Shown here: positions 25,386-35,401 of the stretch, in pieces
Position numbering within the stretch: position 1 is the stretch's first letter
How the letters are laid out: every line of letters starts with the position of its first letter
NCBI GenBank assembly: GCA_022482495.1
Contig: JAKVPA010000002.1
Location: 62,001-126,000 of the forward strand
Source: Sphaerochaeta sp.
Lineage (GTDB): Bacteria > Spirochaetota > Spirochaetia > Sphaerochaetales > Sphaerochaetaceae
Length of the DNA stretch: 64,000 bases
Direction: 5' to 3'
The notes under the pieces: model-generated
What the model was told of the DNA's origin: nothing
Database searches by the model: none
The model's input: the letters and a program-made list of their open reading frames with translations, nothing else
Translations under genes and position numbers: made by a program

Positions 25386-25934
25386 ATGGTTCTTACCATC
25401 ATCATCGTCATCGTCGTACTGCTTCTGCTGTACGGTGTAAGTATATACAACAAGCTGATCCGTTACCGAAACCAGAGTGAAGAGGCTGCCGCAGCCATCG
25501 ACGCCCATCTGAAGCAACGGTACGACCTGGTTCCCAATCTGGTGGAGACGGTCAAAGGATACGCCACCCATGAGAAGGAAACCTTCTCCGCCGTCATCGC
25601 GGCACGCAACGCGGCGATGGGCGCCAAGACCATGGAGGAGAAAGACCAGGCCAACCAGCAGTTCTCCTCAACCCTGAAGAGTCTCTTCGCCGTCGCCGAA
25701 GCGTATCCCGAACTGAAAGCCAACGCCAACTTCATGGATCTGCAGAAGCAACTGCAGAAGATCGAGGGGGACCTGCTGGAAGCGCGCAAGTACTACAACG
25801 CGGTGATCAAGCACCTGAACACGATGATCGAGGTATTCCCTTCCAATATCATCGCTTCGATGGCTCATTTCACCAAGTTCCCATATCTTTCCATCGAGGA
25901 AGAAGCGAAACAGAACGTCAAAGTGTCGTTCTGA
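25386..25934 (+). CDS. lemA: LemA family protein
   Basis: The 182-residue protein has one N-terminal membrane helix (about residues 3-20) followed by a four-helix bundle with the family stretches YNKLIRYRNQSEEAAAAIDAHLKQR split around residues 21-45, DLVPNLVETVKGYA, and EGDLLEARKYYNAVIKHLN. The conserved tail FPSNIIASMAHF is present. LemA proteins have no defined biochemical role. The TPM-domain or peptidase partner often found next to lemA is absent here. A strong AAGGAGG site precedes the ATG. Its stop is 1 base from the stop of convergent fumC, with no terminator between. Confidence 0.93.
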   Translation: MVLTIIIVIVVLLLLYGVSIYNKLIRYRNQSEEAAAAIDAHLKQRYDLVPNLVETVKGYATHEKETFSAVIAARNAAMGAKTMEEKDQANQQFSSTLKSLFAVAEAYPELKANANFMDLQKQLQKIEGDLLEARKYYNAVIKHLNTMIEVFPSNIIASMAHFTKFPYLSIEEEAKQNVKVSF

Positions 25935-25935
25935 A

Positions 25936-27312
25936 TCAGACCATCGCCTCCGGCCTGAACACCCGGTCGAAGGCATCCGCCGTCAGGAACCCCAATCGGA
26001 CGCACGCCTCTTTCAGACTGATATGCTCCCGATAGGCAAGCTGTGCCGTCTTGGCGGCGTTCTCGTATCCGATGTACGGATTCAGCGCGGTGACCAGCAT
26101 CAATGAGCCGTACAGGTTGTCGTGCATCTTCTGCCTGTCCGCCGTGATGCCGCTGACGCACCGTGCATCAAACGAGCGGATCACATCGGACAGGAGACGG
26201 ACGGACTGCAGGAAGTTGTACGCCAGCACCGGCATGAATACGTTCAGCTCGAAGTTCCCTTGGCTTGCCGCGAACGAGATGGCGGCGTCATTGCCCATCA
26301 CCTGCACGGAGACCATGGTGACCGCCTCGCACTGGGTGGGATTGACCTTCCCCGGCATGATGGACGAGCCCGGTTCGTTCTCCGGAATATGGATCTCCCC
26401 CAGTCCGTTGCGCGGTCCGCTGGCAAGCCAGCGCACGTCGTTGGCGATCTTCATCAGGTCACAGGCAAGCGCCTTGACCACCCCATGGGCCGAGACCAAC
26501 TCATCCTTGCTGGTCAGCGCGTGGAATTTGTTGGCAGCGGTGACAAACCGCTTGCCCGTCAAAGCGCTGACCTGCTGGGCGACCAGCACGTCAAACCCTT
26601 TGGGGGCGTTCAGTCCGGTGCCCACCGCCGTGCCCCCCAGCGCCAGCTGGGAGAGGGATGGCAGCAATGCTGCAAGCATCTTCGCATCCTGTTCCAACGA
26701 AGCGCGCCACCCGCTGATCTCCTGGGCGAACGTGATGGGGGTTGCGTCCTGCAGATGGGTCCGCCCGCTTTTCACCACATCTTGGTTTTCCTGTTCCAGA
26801 CGCCGCATCGTCGCCACCAACGCATGGAGAGCGGGCAACAGATTGTCCTGGATGGCAAGAACGGCGCTGATGTGCATCGCCGTGGGGAACGTATCGTTGG
26901 AGGATTGGCTCATGTTGACGTCATCGTTGGGATGGAGGAGCTTCGACCCGACGATCGCATTGCCCCGATTGGCGATCACCTCGTTGACGTTCATGTTGGA
27001 CTGGGTTCCGCTGCCCGTCTGCCAGACGACAAGCGGGAACTGGTCATCCAGTTTTCCCTGGAGGATTTCGTCGCAGACCGCGCTGATGACGCTGATCTTC
27101 TCTTCCGTCATCCGCTGGGGTACCAATTGGCGGTTTGCCTGGGCGGCGGCCTTCTTCAGGAAAGCGAACGCCCTGATGATCTCCCCAGGCATCGTCTCAT
27201 GCCCCACGCCAATGGGAAAGTTTTCCTTGCTCCGCTCCGTCTGGGCTCCCCAGTACACGTCTTTGGGAACCTTCACCTCACCCATCGAGTCATGTTCGAT
27301 CCGGTATTCCAT
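25936..27312 (-). CDS. fumC: fumarate hydratase class II
   Basis: The 458-residue protein is a class II fumarase (fumarate to malate), of the aspartase/fumarase superfamily. The signature GSSIMPGKVNPTQCEA (about 313) is intact. Other family motifs include QTGSGTQSNMNVNEV (about 95-109), NDDVNMSQSSNDTFPTA (about 130) and GRTHLQDATPI (about 182). The start at 27312 has GGAGGAT upstream and a promoter on the minus strand (ATGACA, 17 bases, TACAGT). It is divergent from the DUF362 gene. Aspartase is the main alternative, but the overall spacing fits FumC. Confidence 0.93.
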   Translation of the reverse strand: MEYRIEHDSMGEVKVPKDVYWGAQTERSKENFPIGVGHETMPGEIIRAFAFLKKAAAQANRQLVPQRMTEEKISVISAVCDEILQGKLDDQFPLVVWQTGSGTQSNMNVNEVIANRGNAIVGSKLLHPNDDVNMSQSSNDTFPTAMHISAVLAIQDNLLPALHALVATMRRLEQENQDVVKSGRTHLQDATPITFAQEISGWRASLEQDAKMLAALLPSLSQLALGGTAVGTGLNAPKGFDVLVAQQVSALTGKRFVTAANKFHALTSKDELVSAHGVVKALACDLMKIANDVRWLASGPRNGLGEIHIPENEPGSSIMPGKVNPTQCEAVTMVSVQVMGNDAAISFAASQGNFELNVFMPVLAYNFLQSVRLLSDVIRSFDARCVSGITADRQKMHDNLYGSLMLVTALNPYIGYENAAKTAQLAYREHISLKEACVRLGFLTADAFDRVFRPEAMV

Positions 27313-27330
27313 GGCATCCTCCGCCCTCTG

Positions 27331-27387
27331 ACTGTACCATTGCTCCGGATTCTTGTCATTGCCCAGAACGCCGTTTGTTTTTATACT
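27331..27387. promoter_or_regulatory. overlapping divergent promoters of fumC and the DUF362 gene
   Basis: fumC (minus): ATGACA (27354-27359) and TACAGT (27331-27336), spacer 17. DUF362 (plus): TTGCCC (27359-27364) and TATACT (27382-27387), spacer 17. The two -35 elements share a base, so simultaneous use is unlikely. The DUF362 ATG is 8 bases from its -10. Confidence 0.65.
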
Positions 27388-27394
27388 ACGGGCC

Positions 27395-28474
27395 ATGCAG
27401 GAAGATGAGATCACCATGATCTATGGAGACGACCCGAAGCAGATGACCGACACGCTGCTTGGAGCCATCCATGTGGAACGGCTGATACCCGATCAGGGAA
27501 TGCGGGTGATTCTCAAACCCAACCTGGTTGTCCCGGCCACCGCCGATGGCGGAGCGACGACCCATCCCGAGATCGTCGTCTCTTTGATCGAATACCTCCA
27601 GGCCCATGGATTCTCCAACCTTTTGATCGCCGAAAGCGCCTGGGTCGGCGCGCGTACCGACGAAGGGTTTGACGTCAACGGCTACCGGGAGATCAGCAGG
27701 AAGTACCAGGTTCCACTGCTGGATGTCAAACAGGACGCCTACCAGACGGTGCAAAGCCAGGGCATCACCATGCAAATCAGCAAAACGGTGATGGAACCTT
27801 CGTTCCTGATCAGTCTTCCCGTGCTGAAAGGCCACTGCCAGACGCGGATGACCTGTGCGTTGAAGAACATGAAAGGATGCCTTTCCGACCGGAGCAAACG
27901 GATGTTCCATTCCCTCGGCCTGATGAAGCCGATCGCTGCGCTCAACGCAGCCCGTCATGCCGACCTGGTCATCGTGGACAGCATCTGCGGAGACCTGGAT
28001 TTTGAGGAAGGAGGAAACCCCGTGCAGACCGGACGGATGTTCGCAGCCCGGGACAGCGTGCTGTGCGACGCCTTCGGCGCATCGCTTCTGGGCTTCTCCG
28101 TCAGTGACATCCCGTACATCAAACTGGCGGAAGCGTATGGGGTTGGTTCCGCAGATCTTTCCCGCCTCCATCTTACCGAACTGAACCATCCAAAGACGGA
28201 GATCACCGCCCGACCCAGCGGGGCCGTCGCGCCTCTGGCCCGCCACACCTGCCCGAAGGACGCCTGCTCCGCCTGTTACGGAAATTTGATCCATGCCCTG
28301 AAGCGCATGGATGAAGATGGAAAAGATCTTCCCGATGCAGTATGCATCGGACAAGGATACCGGGGCGTCACCGATTCCGGGAAAACCGGAGTCGGCTCCT
28401 GTACCCGGGGATTGGGGAAATCGCTTCCCGGCTGTCCTCCGACGGCAAAGGCGATGGTGGATTTCCTCTCATGA
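27395..28474 (+). CDS. DUF362 domain protein
   Basis: The 359-residue protein matches DUF362: VILKPNLVVPA (about 37-47), GATTHPEIV, LLIAESAW, FLISLPVLKGHCQTRMTCALKNMKG around residues 135-165, and DLVIVDSICG. The C-terminus carries clustered cysteines (TCPKDACSACYG, GSCTRG, PGCPP), possibly for an iron-sulfur cluster, as in ferredoxin-fused members. The family's function is unknown. The start is the ATG at 27395, 8 bases after the -10 (leaderless). It overlaps the next gene by ATGA. Confidence 0.85.
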   Translation: MQEDEITMIYGDDPKQMTDTLLGAIHVERLIPDQGMRVILKPNLVVPATADGGATTHPEIVVSLIEYLQAHGFSNLLIAESAWVGARTDEGFDVNGYREISRKYQVPLLDVKQDAYQTVQSQGITMQISKTVMEPSFLISLPVLKGHCQTRMTCALKNMKGCLSDRSKRMFHSLGLMKPIAALNAARHADLVIVDSICGDLDFEEGGNPVQTGRMFAARDSVLCDAFGASLLGFSVSDIPYIKLAEAYGVGSADLSRLHLTELNHPKTEITARPSGAVAPLARHTCPKDACSACYGNLIHALKRMDEDGKDLPDAVCIGQGYRGVTDSGKTGVGSCTRGLGKSLPGCPPTAKAMVDFLS

Positions 28475-29142
28475 AACAGAGCGTGCAGATGTCCGAGGCC
28501 TTCTCCACGGCAATCTTCCTGACCCTCTCCGGAGGATTCCAGGACGCCTACACCTATCTGACCCGGAACAAGGTGTTCGCCAACGCCCAGACGGGCAACA
28601 TCGTGCTGTTTTCCCAAAACATTGTCGAAGGGAACTGGAGTACGGCCCTCCGGTACATCATCCCGCTCTGCTCGTTCATTCTGGGCGTCTACATCGCAGA
28701 ATCCCTGCGCCATCACTTCCAAGAGATGAAACGAATCCATTGGCGGCAACTGGTGTTGCTCCTAGAGATCGTCATCCTGTTCTCCGTAGGGTTCCTTTCC
28801 CAGGAGTACAACGCCCTGGCAAACGCACTGGTCTCCTTCGTCTGCGCCATGCAGGTACAGACGTTCCGGAAGGTCAAAGGCAACGCCTATGCCACCACGA
28901 TGTGCATCGGGAACCTCCGTAGCGGCACGGACAAGCTGTATGCCTATCATCGGACCAAGGATAAGGCGGAACTGGCCTCCGCTGGTCAGTACTTCGCCAT
29001 CATCGGGCTGTTCGCCCTCGGCGCCGGCCTGGGAGGCAAAATGACCGACCTGTTCCACGAGCAGGCCATCTGGATCTCCTGCATTCTGCTGTTCGTCAGC
29101 TTCCTGATGATGTTCGCCAAGACGGAAGCGGAGCAGCATTAA
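28471..29142 (+). CDS. DUF1275 (YoaK-type) membrane protein
   Basis: The 223-residue protein shows about six membrane segments and the family features LTLSGGFQDAYTYL (about 17-30), ANAQTGNIVLFS (about 38-49) and TTMCIGNLRSGTD (about 145). DUF1275/YoaK proteins are uncharacterised membrane proteins. The ATG overlaps the stop of the DUF362 gene. Its stop overlaps the stop of the convergent PLP-enzyme gene: both TAA codons share the TTAA at 29139-29142. Confidence 0.88.
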   Translation: MKQSVQMSEAFSTAIFLTLSGGFQDAYTYLTRNKVFANAQTGNIVLFSQNIVEGNWSTALRYIIPLCSFILGVYIAESLRHHFQEMKRIHWRQLVLLLEIVILFSVGFLSQEYNALANALVSFVCAMQVQTFRKVKGNAYATTMCIGNLRSGTDKLYAYHRTKDKAELASAGQYFAIIGLFALGAGLGGKMTDLFHEQAIWISCILLFVSFLMMFAKTEAEQH

Positions 29143-30311
29143 CCATTCATCCCGTCCAACGCCTGGGCAAGGTCCTGGATGAGAAGTTCTTTCGTTTCGA
29201 TGCCGATGTGGACCCGCACCAGACCGATGCGGTCCTCAGGCACCTTGTCATCAGGGAACTTCACGCCGGCAGGGAAGACCAGCGACTCATATCCACCCCA
29301 GCTCACCGCCCGTTTGAACAACTTCAGGCGATTGGTGAATCGCTTCACCTGCTGGATATCCTTCGTCTTCAGACGGAATGAGAACAGACCGCTGCCACCC
29401 CGCATCTGGGTTTTGGCAAGCTCATACTGGGGGAAGGAAGGCAACAGCGGATACAGCACGCTCTCCACGGCGGGATGCCCTTCCAGGAAGGTCGCGACCG
29501 CCAGCGCGTTCTCATAGTGTACCGGCATCCGGATGGCCAGCGTCCTGAGATTCCGCATGATCAACCACGCCTGGAAGGGATCGGGAGTTGGTCCCAGAGG
29601 AGAAAACTCCGTCTTGAACAGGTGGGAGATGTCCTGGTCCGTCCCGCAGATCACGCCGGAAACGATGTCGGAATTGCCTCCGATGTACTTGGAACAGCTG
29701 TGGACCACCATATCGATGCCATCGTCGATGGGATTCTGGAAGAACGGGGTCGCCCAGGTGTTGTCGATCACCGTCTTGATGTGGTGCCGATGGGCGATGT
29801 CCGCCACTTCCTTCAGGTTCTGCAGCTTGAAGGTGAACGTCGTCGGGCTTTCCAGATAGATCAGTCGGGTGTTGGGCTGGATGGCCCGTTCAAATTCCTC
29901 GCTGTCACGTCCGTCGACGAACGTACAGGTCACTCCGAACCGTTTCAGCCAGGTGTTGATGAACCAACGGTTCCAGTCATAGGCGTCCTTGACGCAAATG
30001 ATATGGTCATTTCCCTGCAGGCATGAGAGGATGGCGCAGGTGGCTGCCGCGCAGCCGCTGGTGACCAGTTTTGCCCGCTCGGCGTGCTCCAACGCGGCGA
30101 TCTTCTCCTCGCAGAGATTCACCGTCGGGTTGTTGCCCCTGCTGTACAGATAGTGGGTTGGTTCATCGGCCAACGCATCCTGGAACTTCTCATAGGAAGG
30201 AAAACAGAAGATTGATGTCTGGAAAATGGGAGGGCTGACCGCTCCGAACGGAAGATCGTCCTCTCCTTGATGCAACAGAATCTCGGTGATATCCGTCTGT
30301 GGATTGTTCAT
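29139..30311 (-). CDS. Cys/Met-metabolism PLP enzyme (cystathionine/methionine gamma-lyase or synthase type)
   Basis: The 390-residue fold-type-I PLP enzyme has SRGNNPTV (about 57-64), VTSGCAAATCAIL (about 82), DNTWATPFFQNP (about 182) and the Schiff-base Lys in VVHSCSKYIGGNSD (about 205). Members include cystathionine gamma-synthase, beta- and gamma-lyases, methionine gamma-lyase and O-acetylhomoserine sulfhydrylase; which one cannot be decided by eye. The ATG at 30311 has GGGGAGG upstream. A palindrome just upstream overlaps the likely -10, so a repressor is likely. The neighbouring mgl operon is not functionally related. Confidence 0.85.
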   Translation of the reverse strand: MNNPQTDITEILLHQGEDDLPFGAVSPPIFQTSIFCFPSYEKFQDALADEPTHYLYSRGNNPTVNLCEEKIAALEHAERAKLVTSGCAAATCAILSCLQGNDHIICVKDAYDWNRWFINTWLKRFGVTCTFVDGRDSEEFERAIQPNTRLIYLESPTTFTFKLQNLKEVADIAHRHHIKTVIDNTWATPFFQNPIDDGIDMVVHSCSKYIGGNSDIVSGVICGTDQDISHLFKTEFSPLGPTPDPFQAWLIMRNLRTLAIRMPVHYENALAVATFLEGHPAVESVLYPLLPSFPQYELAKTQMRGGSGLFSFRLKTKDIQQVKRFTNRLKLFKRAVSWGGYESLVFPAGVKFPDDKVPEDRIGLVRVHIGIETKELLIQDLAQALDGMNG

Positions 30312-30333
30312 GGCGTGCCTCCCCGGCAGCGCC

Positions 30334-30357
30334 ATCATATCACCAACCCATGGTGAT
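30334..30357 (-). promoter_or_regulatory. operator candidate upstream of the PLP-enzyme gene
   Basis: ATCACCA (30339-30345) and TGGTGAT (30351-30357) form a 7+5+7 inverted repeat. The minus-strand -10 candidate TATGAT (30334-30339) abuts it, so a bound protein would block transcription. Confidence 0.5.
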
Positions 30358-30374
30358 TCCTACCGGAAAGAGAC

Positions 30375-30402
30375 AAGGAAACCGGGTCTCCCCGGTTTCC
30401 TT
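30375..30402 (-). terminator. terminator of the mglBAC operon
   Basis: A perfect 12-bp stem (30375-30386 with 30391-30402) with a 4-base loop, 13 bases past the mglC stop. Confidence 0.8.
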
Positions 30403-30414
30403 GGATTCGTTTCC

Positions 30415-32127
30415 TTATTTCCTCTTCAGATACTTCACTGAATCCAGCGCGACCGCCGCGATGATGATGAAGCCTTTGAACACGAACTGCAGGTTGGTGT
30501 CGATGCCAAGGAACGTCAGGCAGTAGGTAAGGCTGGTGAAGATGATCACACCGATCACCGCGCCGCCGATCTTTCCGATACCACCATTGAATGAGATGCC
30601 GCCGACCACACAGGCCGCGATGGCGTCAAGCTCGAATCCCTGTCCCGTTCCGGCGCTGGCGTTGGCCCGGAAGGCTTCCAGGAACGCTCCGCATCCGTAG
30701 AAGACGCCCGCCATGATGAACACCCCCATCGTCACACGGAAGACGCTGATGCCGCTGACGGCCGCCGCCTCTCCGTTGCCTCCGACGGCGTACATGTTCT
30801 TGCCGAACACCGTCTTGTTCCAGATGAACCAGGCGATGATACAGGCGATGATCGCCGGGATGATCAACTTGGGGAACGTGATCAACGAACCATTGCTCAT
30901 CTGGCCGATGATCCACCGTCCGCCAATCTTGTCCTTGATGGACGAATCGATCGAACCGACCGGCGTTCCGCTGGTTCCGAAGAACAACAGACCGTAGATG
31001 ATCAACTGGGTGGCCAGCGTCGAGATGAACGGGTGGATCTTCAGTTTTGCGCTGAAGAACCCGGCGAAAGCGCTGAACGCCACACAGAGGACGATGGAGA
31101 AGAACAGTGACATGGCGACACGGAGCCCCATCGGAAGTCCGGTGAAATCCCACGGACCTTTGTTGAAGAAGGTGACGATGTTCGTACCCGGGTGGAGGAT
31201 CAGGCCGGTGATGACCGATCCCATGGCGACCATACGTCCGACGGAAAGGTCGGTACCGGCAAGCAAAATCAAACCTGCGACACCCAACGCGTAGAACATA
31301 CGGGTGGAGGACTGCTCAAGAATCGTCAGGATGTTGGGAAGCGAGAACAGGTTCCCGTACCCCTTCATCGGGGCGATGATGATACAGACGATGAAGAAGA
31401 CCAGAATGGCCAGATACAACCCATTGTCCAACAGAAACTTCTGCATCTTGAAGTTCTGGGCGTACGCCTTGCGCTTCAGCATCTGGTCTTCGTGGTAGTT
31501 GGTTTTCCCGTTGCGCAACGCGCGGTTCTTCTGCACCCGGTCGACACTCGCCTGGTACATGTTCGCCTTGGCCCGGTCAATATGCGATCCTGCGCGGCTT
31601 CTGGCATCGTACATCGAAGAGCGGATCTCATACTTCGCCGTGGCGAGATCTTCCTTCAGGTCTTTCTTGGATTGGGGATCCGTCTTTCCCTGGTAATCCG
31701 CCTGGATCTTTTCCATGCGTTTCTGTCCGTCTTCCTTGATCTTGGACAGTTGGGCGGCCAGATCCGCCTTGATCTTCTGGATGTTCGCCTTTTCCTCGGC
31801 AGCCACCGCCTCTTCGTACCGTTTTCCCACGTCATTGGTATAGGCGACCGCTTCCCTGGTGAGCTGTGATATTTCGGTACGATGGCTCGCTGCGACCTGT
31901 TTCGCCGTGGCGATCTCCCCACGGAGCTTTGCAATATCCTGCTCCCGGGTCGCCTTGTCCAGCATCTTGTTCCGCCGCAGAAAGGAAATCTGTTCCCGAA
32001 CTTCGGTGATCTTGTTGACGCCTTCCGCGCGGAGCGACGTGAGCCGCGCAAGGTATTCGGCTATTTTTTCATCTTCATCCACCGAAACGACTGTCTGTTT
32101 TTCCTTGATTTCTTCGTTGTTCGCCAT
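30415..32127 (-). CDS. mglC: galactose/methylgalactoside ABC permease MglC with a long N-terminal coiled coil
   Basis: The C-terminal 340 residues are a typical BPD_transp_2 permease (VAGLILLAGTDLSVGRMVAMGS, HPFISTLATQLI, VAACVVGG-like AACVVGGISFNGG). The first 230 residues are not part of the standard protein. They are highly charged and rich in Lys, Glu, Ala and Gln, with long stretches of predicted helix (about 20-205) ending in a basic segment before the first membrane helix (about 236-252). This looks like a cytoplasmic coiled coil. The ATG at 32127 is preferred (GAGGGG 6 bases upstream) over the ATG at 32139 that overlaps the mglA stop. Confidence 0.88.
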   Translation of the reverse strand: MANNEEIKEKQTVVSVDEDEKIAEYLARLTSLRAEGVNKITEVREQISFLRRNKMLDKATREQDIAKLRGEIATAKQVAASHRTEISQLTREAVAYTNDVGKRYEEAVAAEEKANIQKIKADLAAQLSKIKEDGQKRMEKIQADYQGKTDPQSKKDLKEDLATAKYEIRSSMYDARSRAGSHIDRAKANMYQASVDRVQKNRALRNGKTNYHEDQMLKRKAYAQNFKMQKFLLDNGLYLAILVFFIVCIIIAPMKGYGNLFSLPNILTILEQSSTRMFYALGVAGLILLAGTDLSVGRMVAMGSVITGLILHPGTNIVTFFNKGPWDFTGLPMGLRVAMSLFFSIVLCVAFSAFAGFFSAKLKIHPFISTLATQLIIYGLLFFGTSGTPVGSIDSSIKDKIGGRWIIGQMSNGSLITFPKLIIPAIIACIIAWFIWNKTVFGKNMYAVGGNGEAAAVSGISVFRVTMGVFIMAGVFYGCGAFLEAFRANASAGTGQGFELDAIAACVVGGISFNGGIGKIGGAVIGVIIFTSLTYCLTFLGIDTNLQFVFKGFIIIAAVALDSVKYLKRK

Positions 32128-32138
32128 ATTTCCCCTCA

Positions 32139-33632
32139 TTACAGATACTTGGCAGAGAGCCGAAGCAACTCTTCCTGGTTTGTTTCCTTGGTATTCACGA
32201 TGCCGGCCAACCGATGGTTGGACATCACGGCGATCCTGTTGGTGATCCCCAGAATCTCCGGCATCTCACTGGAGACCACGATGACCGTCTTTCCTTCCTT
32301 GGCCATCTGGATGATCAACTGGTAGATCTCATACTTCGCGCCGACATCAATGCCACGGGTGGGCTCGTCCATCAAAAAGATGTCCGGCTCCCGTTCCATC
32401 CACTTGCCGATGATCACCTTCTGCTGGTTTCCGCCGGAGAGGGAGGTGATCAACTCCTCAGTGGAGACACACTTGGTGTTCATCCGCTTCACTTCCCGGT
32501 TGGCCGCATCGGCAAGCTTCTTGTTGGACAGGATGCTGAAGCTCTTGTACCGCTCCAGGTTGGTGATCGTCGTATTGAATTCAATGGTTCCCTTGCCGAA
32601 CATCCCGTTGAGCTTGCGCTCCTCGGTGATCAGGGCAAAGTTGTAGTCCATCGCTTGTTTGCTGTTGAAGAAATGCAGTTTCTTTCCATCCAGGATGACT
32701 TCCCCGGATGCCAGGGTCCGAATGCCGAACAGTGATTCCAACAGTTCGCTGCGCCCCGCGCCGACAAGTCCGTACAACCCGAAGATCTCCCCTTTTCGGA
32801 CGGTAAAGGAGATATGCTCCAGAATCGGGTCATACTTGGTGGTCAGGTCATGCACCTCGAAATACGGCCTTCCCGGCTGGTTGTCCACATCGGGGAACCG
32901 TTTGTCCAGGGAACGGCCGACCATGGCGCTGATCAACTCGTTCATGTTGGTGTCCTTGACGGCCTTCTTCATGATCATCTTGCCATCACGAAGCACCGCC
33001 ACATCGTCGCAGATCTGGAACACCTCATCCATCTTGTGGGAAATGTAGACGAACGAGACGCCTTTCTTGCGCAGGCTGTCCACGATGGAGAACAGTTTCT
33101 TCACTTCCCGTTCCGTCAACGAAGAGGTCGGCTCGTCCAGAACGATCAGCTTGGCGTTGTACGAGACCGCTTTGGCGATCTCCACCATCTGACGCTGGGA
33201 AACGGACATCTGGCGCATCACCATCTTGGGGTTGACGTTCATCTTCAGCGAGGCGAACAGATTGGTGGCCACCTTGAACATCTTCGCCTCATCCACCACG
33301 CCATAGTGCGTCGGATAACGGCCGAGGAACAGGTTGTCCACCACCGTCCGATCCAGGCACTGGTTCAATTCCTGATGCACCATGGCGACACCGTTTTCCA
33401 AAGCTTCCTTCGGATTCTTGAAATCCACCAGCTTCCCATCCAGCAGAATCTGCCCTTCATCCTTGCTGTAGATGCCGAACAAACACTTCATCATGGTGGA
33501 TTTTCCGGCACCGTTCTCACCCATCAGCCCGCAGACCGTTCCCCTGCGCACTGAAAGCGAGATGCCGTCCAGAACCTTGTTCTTTGCGAATGCTTTCGAC
33601 AAGTTCCTTATCTCAAGCACATTATCGTCCAT
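32139..33632 (-). CDS. mglA: galactose/methylgalactoside ABC ATPase MglA
   Basis: The 497-residue protein has two ATPase halves, as in all sugar-type (CUT2) ATPases. Half 1: Walker A GENGAGKST, signature-like MSVSQRQMVEIAKAV, Walker B LIVLDEPTSSL. Half 2: degenerate Walker A GLVGAGRSE, signature SLSGGNQQKVIIGKWM, Walker B IFLMDEPTRGIDVG. The start at 33632 (AAGGGG upstream) removes an unsupported 25-residue lead. It energises import of the sugar bound by MglB. An intercistronic hairpin separates it from mglB. Confidence 0.95.
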   Translation of the reverse strand: MDDNVLEIRNLSKAFAKNKVLDGISLSVRRGTVCGLMGENGAGKSTMMKCLFGIYSKDEGQILLDGKLVDFKNPKEALENGVAMVHQELNQCLDRTVVDNLFLGRYPTHYGVVDEAKMFKVATNLFASLKMNVNPKMVMRQMSVSQRQMVEIAKAVSYNAKLIVLDEPTSSLTEREVKKLFSIVDSLRKKGVSFVYISHKMDEVFQICDDVAVLRDGKMIMKKAVKDTNMNELISAMVGRSLDKRFPDVDNQPGRPYFEVHDLTTKYDPILEHISFTVRKGEIFGLYGLVGAGRSELLESLFGIRTLASGEVILDGKKLHFFNSKQAMDYNFALITEERKLNGMFGKGTIEFNTTITNLERYKSFSILSNKKLADAANREVKRMNTKCVSTEELITSLSGGNQQKVIIGKWMEREPDIFLMDEPTRGIDVGAKYEIYQLIIQMAKEGKTVIVVSSEMPEILGITNRIAVMSNHRLAGIVNTKETNQEELLRLSAKYL

Positions 33633-33667
33633 ATGCACCCCTTTTCCATCCCAACAGAAATGAAGAA

Positions 33668-33692
33668 AAGCATGCGGGGACACCGCATGCTT
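33668..33692 (-). repeat. intercistronic hairpin between mglB and mglA
   Basis: AAGCATGCGG (33668-33677) pairs with CCGCATGCTT (33683-33692) around a 5-base loop. There is no T-run. It probably stabilises the mglB message or partly terminates, giving more binding protein than ATPase. Confidence 0.7.
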
Positions 33693-33710
33693 CCCTTCGC
33701 ATAACACACC

Positions 33711-34990
<1,280 letters not shown>

Positions 34991-35281
34991 ATGAAAACGT
35001 ATCAACAGAGATGAAGTTTTCGTGTGAGAAGCACGAAGTGAACAAAAAATCACAATTTTGTGTTAGATGAGGTTCACGAACCACGATGATTTTGAAAAGA
35101 GATCGCCTTCTCCATGGATTAACTTGTATGCAAGTTTACTAAATATTTGCAGAACAAAACGGTTCTTGTTCTCTTCTCTGGACAAAGGACGCTCTCTGTG
35201 ATGTTTTTACCCACTACGCTTGATATTGTGGAAGTAAATATGCATCTATTTGCATACAAGACAAAACTTTGCAAAGATGTC
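34991..35281. promoter_or_regulatory. intergenic region with several inverted repeats between mglB and metK promoters
   Basis: No gene is seen here. Inverted repeats include TTCGTG/CACGAA (about 35019-35037), GGTTC-AC-GAACC (35071-35082) and AACTTG-TATG-CAAGTT (35121-35136). The 11-mer CTTGTATGCAA (35123-35133) recurs in inverted orientation at 35250-35260. They are candidate sites for the regulator of mgl or an upstream element of metK. The region is AT-rich compared with its flanks. Confidence 0.5.
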
Positions 35282-35310
35282 TTGCTTCTTTTTTCGTTTG
35301 TGATTATAGT
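35282..35310 (+). promoter_or_regulatory. metK promoter
   Basis: TTGCTT (35282-35287), 17 bases, TATAGT (35305-35310). Transcription should begin near 35317. Confidence 0.75.
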
Positions 35311-35317
35311 AGGTGTC

Positions 35318-35382
35318 ACTGACGTTGATTTGCCTCCCGGCTTGCAGACGTCACTAAAGAAACTGGCTAAAAGGGGAGAGAC
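35318..35382 (+). ncRNA. SAM-II-type riboswitch aptamer in the metK leader
   Basis: P1 is TGACGT (35320-35325) with ACGTCA (35348-35353). It encloses TGATTT (35326-35331), a C-rich loop and TTGCAG (35342-35347), followed downstream by GCTAAAAGG (35366-35374). These conserved blocks, in this order and spacing, match my memory of the SAM-II (SAM_alpha) consensus. The loop CTCCC (35334-35338) can pair with GGGAG (35374-35378), forming the expected H-type pseudoknot. An alternative stem, 35371-35382 with 35395-35406, would act as antiterminator. It precedes S-adenosylmethionine synthetase, the expected target of SAM feedback. Confidence 0.87.
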
Positions 35383-35401
35383 TCACAGCTTCTTGTCTAC
35401 C

